A stretch of DNA of 7,216 nucleotides from Chloroflexota bacterium. GTDB taxonomy: Bacteria > Chloroflexota > Anaerolineae > Anaerolineales > Anaerolineaceae. Positions 1 through 4,348 of the stretch are shown in pieces (position 1 is the stretch's first letter; the number at the start of each line of letters is the position of its first letter). Location of the stretch: positions 1 to 7,216 of the forward strand of contig JAEYTI010000087.1 in the NCBI GenBank assembly GCA_023434145.1, in the 5' to 3' direction. The notes under the pieces were generated by a model. It ran no database searches, had not been told where the DNA came from, and worked only from the letters and a program-made list of their open reading frames with translations. Both the position numbers and the translations under genes were made by a program.

Positions 1-75
1 GCAACTTTCCCCTACAACCACGGCACTTCCCAAAGAGCCAAAAGAGGCAGGTAATTACGAGGTGTATTTCTGTTT

Positions 76-81
76 TATAAT
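76..81 (+). promoter_or_regulatory. Probable -10 box (TATAAT) upstream of the membrane spermidine-synthase-like gene
   Basis: A perfect TATAAT lies in an AT-rich patch (66-84), about 57 bases before the ATG at 138. Transcription would begin near base 88 and give a leader of about 50 nt. No good -35 hexamer sits 16-18 bases upstream; the best is ATTACG at 54-59, which matches TTGACA at only three positions. The site is therefore either activator-dependent or fortuitous. The rest of 1-137 contains no gene that I can support. Confidence 0.45.
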
Positions 82-121
82 ATTGAACGAAACGCCCACC
101 CCACGATAGAGACATTTCTTT

Positions 122-125
122 AGGA
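122..125 (+). promoter_or_regulatory. Possible ribosome binding site (AGGA) for the gene at 138
   Basis: AGGA at 122-125 is followed by AAAA and lies 12 bases before the ATG at 138. That is a little longer than the usual spacing. It supports the ATG at 138, since the first predicted membrane helix begins about 18 residues later and a later start would cut into it. Confidence 0.4.
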
Positions 126-137
126 AAATCTCCAACT

Positions 138-2579
138 ATGAAGATCCATGCCACCCTGCCTGCTTCTGCTCATTTTGTTTCGCAGAGGCACATATACCTT
201 TTTTCCATCCTTTTCCTGATCTCCGGCTTTTCAGGGTTAATTTATGAGGTGGTATGGGAACGTATGCTCCAGATGTTTTTTGGAGTGAATTTTTTCTCCG
301 TGACTCTTATCGTTTCAGCTTACATGCTTGGGCTTGGTATAGGATCTCTCATTGGAGGAAGAGTCTCGCAATTCACTAGAAATCCACTGCTCGCCTATGG
401 CCTGCTGGAGGGTGGCATTTGCTTATTGGGGCTGATCAGCCCTTCCTTCCTGATGTGGCTTGGAGCCCGCACTGCTGGAAGTCCTTTGATCGTCGTTTTC
501 CTGGTAAGTTTTCTGTTCCTGCTGCTCCCGACTCTGTTGATGGGTGCAACGCTGCCCGTCCTTGCGCAAGCCTTTATTGTAAAAGTCGGTTCTTCGGGCC
601 GCGTCATTGGTCTTTTATATGGGATCAATACCCTGGGGGCTGCCTTTGGGGCGCTGATTTCTGGTTTTGCTCTGATTGGATGGCTTGGCCTGGATGGAGC
701 CGTGTATTTTTCCTGCGCTTTGAATGCCATCGTCTCAATTGCGACGATTGGCCTGGTTATCTTTCTCAAAGGTAGAGCAAACGCAGTGGATACAGAGGTT
801 ATTCATGTGGAACCGGTTCTTCAGAATGACCATTCCTGGGGATATAAGAAAATCATCTTTGCTGCCTTTCTGATTGGTTTTATTCACCTTGGGTACCAGA
901 TGCTCTGGTTTCGCGTGCTCACGGTAACGAACAAAAGCACCGTATATAACTTTCCGGTTTTATTGTTTATATTCCTTTTCGGCCTGGCTATCGGGGGATA
1001 CCTGATTGGAAGAATGATCGATCAACATAAAAATCGACTGCTCCTTTTTGTTCAAATCGAAATGATGACGGCCCTCATGGTCGTAATCTCATTTCTTACG
1101 CTGTATTTCCTGCTCTCTTCACCTCTTTTTGCCGGTGCATTCGAAAAAACGTTTCTTCAGCCGCAGCAGCCTCTCTCACCCTTTGTTCAATCGGGCGCGG
1201 AGTATATTTTTAGCAAGAGAGCGGCGCTCAATTCTCTACTGCAATTCATCGCGATTCCCATTTTATTAATCCTCCCTGGCAGCCTGCTGATGGGCTGTGG
1301 CATCCCCATACTGGACAGAATCGCGATTGATGACGTGCAGTCGGCCGGGAGAAGGATTGGAGATGTGTATGTCTCCAACATTTTAGGATCAGTATCCGGG
1401 ACAATCGTCGTGCCGCTAATCCTGCTAAATCTTCTGAATACAGAGGGAACATTGAAAGTACTGGTTGCTTGCAGCCTGGCCTTTCCAATCCTATATATAT
1501 TCTCCCGAGAAAGTGCCCCCTTACATTTGATCGTTCGAAACAAGGCCTTCGTTGCTTTTTGTATTTTTGTTATTGCCTCCGTTCTTCTCCTGCCCAACCG
1601 GCAGTGGATCTATGAGAAAATACTGCTTGCCGGCAGGAATTCTTCCGCCGTATTCAATGAAAGCCACGATGCGATCCTAACCTTGACGAAAACTGTTCCG
1701 TCAAATTTGCTGATCAACGGAGACCCGCATAGTTTCTTTCCGTCTACAGCACATTATGAAGCAGATGCGGTTTTATGCGCAGGAGCCGCGCTTCCGAAAA
1801 GCGTTTTCATCATCGGGCTGGGTGGAGGACACACAGTCTCAACAATCTTGCACGCGCCGGGGGTAGAGGAAATCACGGTCGTCGAACTGCTGACGGAGCT
1901 CCGCCCATTTTTAGAGGCAAATTTCGAATTCATCGGACCGGTCTTAAGCGATCCGAGAGTGCAATATATCGTGGACGACGGCCGGCGATACCTGTACAGT
2001 CACCCGGAAGAGAAGTTTGACCTGATCATTATCGATCCTCAGTGGACTTCTTCATCAGGAAGCAATAACTTATACTCGGTTGAAGCGCTGGAGCTTTATC
2101 AGGCTCACTTAACGGGCAATGGCGTTTTATGCGCATGGACAAATGAGCACAGCGTCATGCCGGTGACCTTTGCCAGAGTCTTTCCTTACCTGGATAAAAT
2201 GGGCACCGAGCTGGTCGCGAAAGGCTCTGAGATACATTATGACTATGATGCCATGAAGAAGCATCAGGAGGCGTTCCTCAGCTCGCCCAATAAAAACATC
2301 GATGAAAACGGCGCAAACCGCCTCGACCCGATTGAAATACTGGCAAATTATGATTATGCTCAATCGCAAATCCAACGCTCCGGGACAGAAATACCGGTCT
2401 TAACCGACCGTTCGCCGTACCTGGAATATTATTTTTTCCATAAACCAGCACCACAGCCTAATGATCTAAACCTGGGCACCGGATTTGAAGAATTTCTCCA
2501 AAGGATAACGAACTGCGATGATACCTGTAAAACGGTCATCGCAGAAAAATGGAGATCCTGGAACCCAGAGCTGCATTGA
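138..2579 (+). CDS. Polytopic membrane protein fused to a spermidine-synthase-like domain
   Basis: This 813-residue protein has two parts. Residues about 18-490 are very hydrophobic and contain roughly 12-13 likely membrane helices. They open with the SGFSGLIYEVVWERML and AYMLGLGIGS signatures that I associate with the 'fused MFS/spermidine synthase' family. Residues about 520-690 form a Rossmann methyltransferase-like domain of the spermine/spermidine synthase type: glycine loop IIGLGGGHT (558-566), acidic strand end VVEL (581-584, E583), DDG (613-615) and IIIDPQW (630-636). A late VLTDRSPYLEYYF stretch (754-766) also fits the family. Classical aminopropyltransferases have GGGDG/GGGEG and a D-x-x-D pair (as in DCTDP). 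Here the first is GGGH, and the second pair keeps D633 but has W636 in place of the second Asp. Polyamine synthesis should therefore not be assumed. The likely location is the cytoplasmic membrane. Reading is intact from ATG to TGA, with no frameshift. The gene is richer in A+T than the convergent phosphatase gene. The true substrate is unknown. Confidence 0.88.
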   Translation: MKIHATLPASAHFVSQRHIYLFSILFLISGFSGLIYEVVWERMLQMFFGVNFFSVTLIVSAYMLGLGIGSLIGGRVSQFTRNPLLAYGLLEGGICLLGLISPSFLMWLGARTAGSPLIVVFLVSFLFLLLPTLLMGATLPVLAQAFIVKVGSSGRVIGLLYGINTLGAAFGALISGFALIGWLGLDGAVYFSCALNAIVSIATIGLVIFLKGRANAVDTEVIHVEPVLQNDHSWGYKKIIFAAFLIGFIHLGYQMLWFRVLTVTNKSTVYNFPVLLFIFLFGLAIGGYLIGRMIDQHKNRLLLFVQIEMMTALMVVISFLTLYFLLSSPLFAGAFEKTFLQPQQPLSPFVQSGAEYIFSKRAALNSLLQFIAIPILLILPGSLLMGCGIPILDRIAIDDVQSAGRRIGDVYVSNILGSVSGTIVVPLILLNLLNTEGTLKVLVACSLAFPILYIFSRESAPLHLIVRNKAFVAFCIFVIASVLLLPNRQWIYEKILLAGRNSSAVFNESHDAILTLTKTVPSNLLINGDPHSFFPSTAHYEADAVLCAGAALPKSVFIIGLGGGHTVSTILHAPGVEEITVVELLTELRPFLEANFEFIGPVLSDPRVQYIVDDGRRYLYSHPEEKFDLIIIDPQWTSSSGSNNLYSVEALELYQAHLTGNGVLCAWTNEHSVMPVTFARVFPYLDKMGTELVAKGSEIHYDYDAMKKHQEAFLSSPNKNIDENGANRLDPIEILANYDYAQSQIQRSGTEIPVLTDRSPYLEYYFFHKPAPQPNDLNLGTGFEEFLQRITNCDDTCKTVIAEKWRSWNPELH

Positions 2580-2584
2580 AAAGC

Positions 2585-2609
2585 AGCAACCCTCTTACGG
2601 AAGGGCGCT
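2585..2609 (-). terminator. Weak putative terminator of the inositol-monophosphatase-family gene
   Basis: Read on the - strand, AGC-G-CCCT and AGGG-TT-GCT can pair as a 7-bp stem with a small internal loop and an 8-nt apical loop, followed by GCTTTTC. The hairpin overlaps the phosphatase TAG codon (2608-2610). The T run ends next to the stop codon of the convergent gene. The stem is short, so this is tentative. On the + strand there is no T run after it, so it does not obviously terminate the other gene. Confidence 0.3.
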
Positions 2610-3387
2610 ACAACTGCTCTAGAAATTCCTTCAGCATCAGCGAATGTACTTTGGGGTTGCCAACCAGAATGGCGTAGGGCGGCTGCATGAAGTTCGGGTC
2701 GCCAGCGAGGGTGGTAACGACTCCGCCCGCTTCCTGTACGATCAGCGTACCGGCGGCCAGATCCCACGGCTGGAGGATGGTTTCCCAGTAGCCATCAAAG
2801 CGCCCGGCGGCGATGTAGCATAGATCACATGCCGCGGAGCCCATGCGCCGCACGCCCTGTGTCAGGCGGGTGAAATGGGCAAAGTTTTCCAGGTTGGTCT
2901 TGCCGGTGACGCTGGCGTCGTAGGGGAAGCCGGTAACCATCAGGCTGGTCAGCAGATCTTGCGTAGCAGAAACGGTGATCCGCTCGCCATTGAGGTAAGC
3001 GCCGCATCCGCGCTCCGCGGTGAAGCATTCGTCGCGCATTGGCTCGTAGACTACGCCCATTTGCACCTGCCCTGCTTCGGCATAGGCAATCGAAACGGCG
3101 AAGGTGGGAATGGAATGGGCATAGTTTGTCGTTCCATCCAATGGATCGATGTACCAGCAGTGCTGCTCCGAGCCGTTGAGATGACCGCTTTCCTCGCTGA
3201 GGATCGTGTGATCTGGGTAGCGCTCGCGTACGCTGCCCAGCAGCAACGACTCTACCTTGCGGTCCATTTCGGTCACCAGATCGATGCGCCCTTTGTGATC
3301 GATGCTGTGCCGCTTGCCATAGCCTTCTCGCAGCAGTGCCCCCGCGGCACGCGCCCACGCCACGGTTTCTTGTAAGTTGGGTGTCAT
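2608..3387 (-). CDS. Inositol monophosphatase family protein (SuhB-type)
   Basis: This 259-residue protein is the usual length for bacterial inositol monophosphatases, which are Mg2+-dependent, Li+-sensitive phosphatases acting on inositol-1-phosphate and other sugar or nucleotide phosphates. All metal-binding motifs are visible: D36-LVTEMD near the N-terminus, SEES (64-67, metal Glu E65), motif 1 DPLDGTTN (81-88, with D81 and D84) and motif 2 WDLAAG (208-213, D209) followed by EAGG (219-222). The RRMGSAACDL stretch (180-189) also matches the family. The enzyme should be active and cytoplasmic. The ATG at 3385-3387 follows a modest GGGAAA stretch. Its exact substrate cannot be read from sequence; family members include SuhB, archaeal FBPase-like enzymes and histidinol-phosphatase-like enzymes. 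The gene lies 98 bp downstream of the receiver gene but is separated from it by a terminator-like hairpin, and I found no convincing promoter in the 38 bp between. It is G+C-rich (bases 2821-2880 contain 40 G/C of 60). Confidence 0.93.
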   Translation of the reverse strand: MTPNLQETVAWARAAGALLREGYGKRHSIDHKGRIDLVTEMDRKVESLLLGSVRERYPDHTILSEESGHLNGSEQHCWYIDPLDGTTNYAHSIPTFAVSIAYAEAGQVQMGVVYEPMRDECFTAERGCGAYLNGERITVSATQDLLTSLMVTGFPYDASVTGKTNLENFAHFTRLTQGVRRMGSAACDLCYIAAGRFDGYWETILQPWDLAAGTLIVQEAGGVVTTLAGDPNFMQPPYAILVGNPKVHSLMLKEFLEQL

Positions 3388-3425
3388 GACTATTTCCCGT
3401 TTCTCAGTATTTTTCAGGATAACAA

Positions 3426-3453
3426 AGACCGTCCTGGAGTTCCTGGACGGTCT
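3426..3453 (-). terminator. Probable Rho-independent terminator after the receiver-domain gene
   Basis: Bases 3426-3434 (AGACCGTCC) and 3445-3453 (GGACGGTCT) are perfect inverted repeats, giving a 9-bp stem and a 10-nt loop. On the - strand the hairpin begins 32 bases after the receiver stop codon and is followed by TTGTTATCC. Together with the last T of the stem this is a modest U-tract (TTTGTT). The position fits termination of the receiver transcript. Because the hairpin lies only 38 bases before the phosphatase ATG, it could also act as a partial read-through control for that gene. Confidence 0.65.
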
Positions 3454-3485
3454 CGCGGTGCTTGTATTGTACCCGATGCAGCCGG

Positions 3486-4121
3486 TTACGCAGTTGGGGT
3501 ATCGATCTCTCCCAGCAGTTTGTAGAGCTGATCGAGCTCGGCCTGGATCTCATCTCGATCATTGACGGCCTGGTTGAGCAGCGACGCGAAAGCCGGCTTC
3601 TGCTCGTCGGGAAGAGTTTGCAGCAGGCGTTCGGTTCGCGCAATCTGCGTGTTCTTGTGGCGCAGCTTCTGCTCCAGGCGATCGCGGTATCCGGCGAAGA
3701 ATTCGGTCTCACTCATCGGCGCCGGGATCGATGCGCTTCCGCCGGTGGTCAACACTTCGGCGATGGTGAGTAGAAAATCTTCGGTATCAACCGGCTTTTC
3801 CAGAAAGCGCACAGCGCCCAGGTTGAGCGCGAACTTTTTGTCCTCTGGCGTTACATAGGTGGCGGAGAGGAAGATGATCGGGATCTGTAGGGTGCGCGGG
3901 TCCTTGCGAACGGCGTGCGCCAGGGCATAGCCGTCCATCTTGGGCATCAAGATGTCGGTGATGATAATCGCCGGACGCTCGCGAGTGATGCAGTCCAGCG
4001 CTTCTTGCCCATTGCGCGCGGTGATAACTGGATAGCCCTTAAATCGCAGGGTCACTTCCAGCAGTTCCAACACATTGGGCACATCTTCGACGACCAGAAT
4101 CGGACCATAAGGAATATTCAT
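3486..4121 (-). CDS. Stand-alone response regulator receiver protein with helical C-terminal tail
   Basis: The protein has 211 residues from the ATG at 4121. Residues about 6-124 are a CheY-like receiver domain with all key residues: acidic pair E12/D13, phospho-acceptor D56 in IIITDILMP, switch Ser S86 in IFLSATYV, and K109 in FLEKP. After a Gly/Ser/Pro linker (127-136), residues about 138-206 are strongly helical and rich in charged residues and spaced leucines, probably a coiled coil or helical bundle. There is no HTH DNA-binding or known enzymatic output domain, so it probably acts through protein contacts. No histidine kinase is encoded in the window. An in-frame TTG at 4157 would add 12 residues, but it lacks a Shine-Dalgarno sequence, and its codon lies inside the probable -35 box. 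The ATG at 4121 starts immediately before the first receiver strand and is preferred. The partner kinase and the process controlled are unknown. Confidence 0.9.
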   Translation of the reverse strand: MNIPYGPILVVEDVPNVLELLEVTLRFKGYPVITARNGQEALDCITRERPAIIITDILMPKMDGYALAHAVRKDPRTLQIPIIFLSATYVTPEDKKFALNLGAVRFLEKPVDTEDFLLTIAEVLTTGGSASIPAPMSETEFFAGYRDRLEQKLRHKNTQIARTERLLQTLPDEQKPAFASLLNQAVNDRDEIQAELDQLYKLLGEIDTPTA

Positions 4122-4128
4122 AGCGCCA

Positions 4129-4157
4129 ATTGTAGTATTTCGTGCCAGACGCTGCAA
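4129..4157 (-). promoter_or_regulatory. Probable promoter of the receiver gene, giving a leaderless mRNA
   Basis: On the - strand, TTGCAG (4152-4157) and TACAAT (4129-4134) are separated by exactly 17 bases. TACAAT matches the -10 consensus at five of six positions, and TTGCAG keeps the TTG of the -35. Only 7 bases separate the -10 box from the ATG at 4121, so transcription would start at or one base before the A of the start codon. No Shine-Dalgarno sequence precedes this ATG, which is consistent with a leaderless transcript. Confidence 0.5.
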
Positions 4158-4212
4158 GGGATTAACAAAAATTGTCAGCCGGTTCTAAGGTCTCTTTACG
4201 CAAATCTCATAT

Positions 4213-4230
4213 TTACCCCAGTTCGGGTAA
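4213..4230. repeat. Small inverted repeat TTACCC-N6-GGGTAA
   Basis: A perfect 6-bp inverted repeat with a 6-nt spacer lies in the receiver-protease intergenic region, about 55 bases upstream of the probable receiver -35 box. A second pairing is possible between ACCCC (4215-4219) and GGGGT (4239-4243), and it would exclude the first. This could be an operator half-site pair or a small RNA hairpin. Its size makes chance occurrence quite possible. Confidence 0.3.
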
Positions 4231-4295
4231 GGGTGTTTGGGGTCAGTTTCGCTTCCTCCAATTACTCTAATCCGAATTGACGTTATTTACCAACA

Positions 4296-4332
4296 ATCGT
4301 GCTGCCCTGTTGAGTCTGCAGGAAGGCACGAT
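4296..4332 (-). terminator. Putative terminator of the protease gene
   Basis: Read on the - strand, ATCGTGC pairs with GCACGAT (7 bp, + strand arms 4296-4302 and 4326-4332). After a 3x3 internal loop, CCTG pairs with CAGG (4306-4309 and 4319-4322) around a 9-nt loop. The structure starts 16 bases after the protease stop codon and is followed by TGTTGGTAAAT, which is only a weak U-tract. Position and stem support a terminator, but the tail is poor. Confidence 0.42.
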
Positions 4333-4348
4333 GGTTTGGGCAGAGAAC

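Noticed and set aside
395..775. Open frames on both strands within the membrane protein gene
   Set aside because: Both overlap transmembrane coding sequence in the true frame and look like shadow translations.
2825..3358. 177-codon open frame on the - strand inside the phosphatase gene in another frame
   Set aside because: It is an Arg-rich shadow product of the G+C-rich real gene, with no start signal or family match.
2875..3375. Long open frame (166 codons) on the + strand opposite the phosphatase gene
   Set aside because: It lies wholly antisense to a gene with every family motif, shows no recognisable domain, and is expected from the high G+C of that stretch.
3388..3425. Promoter for the phosphatase gene directly upstream of its ATG
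   Set aside because: AATACT and TATCCT match the -10 consensus only partly and no -35 lies at a suitable distance.
3462..3858. Two overlapping + strand open frames opposite the receiver gene
   Set aside because: They are antisense to a well-supported receiver domain and have no recognisable motifs.
4122..4157. 12-residue N-terminal extension of the receiver protein from a TTG codon
   Set aside because: There is no Shine-Dalgarno sequence, the TTG coincides with the probable -35 box, and the receiver fold starts right after the internal ATG.
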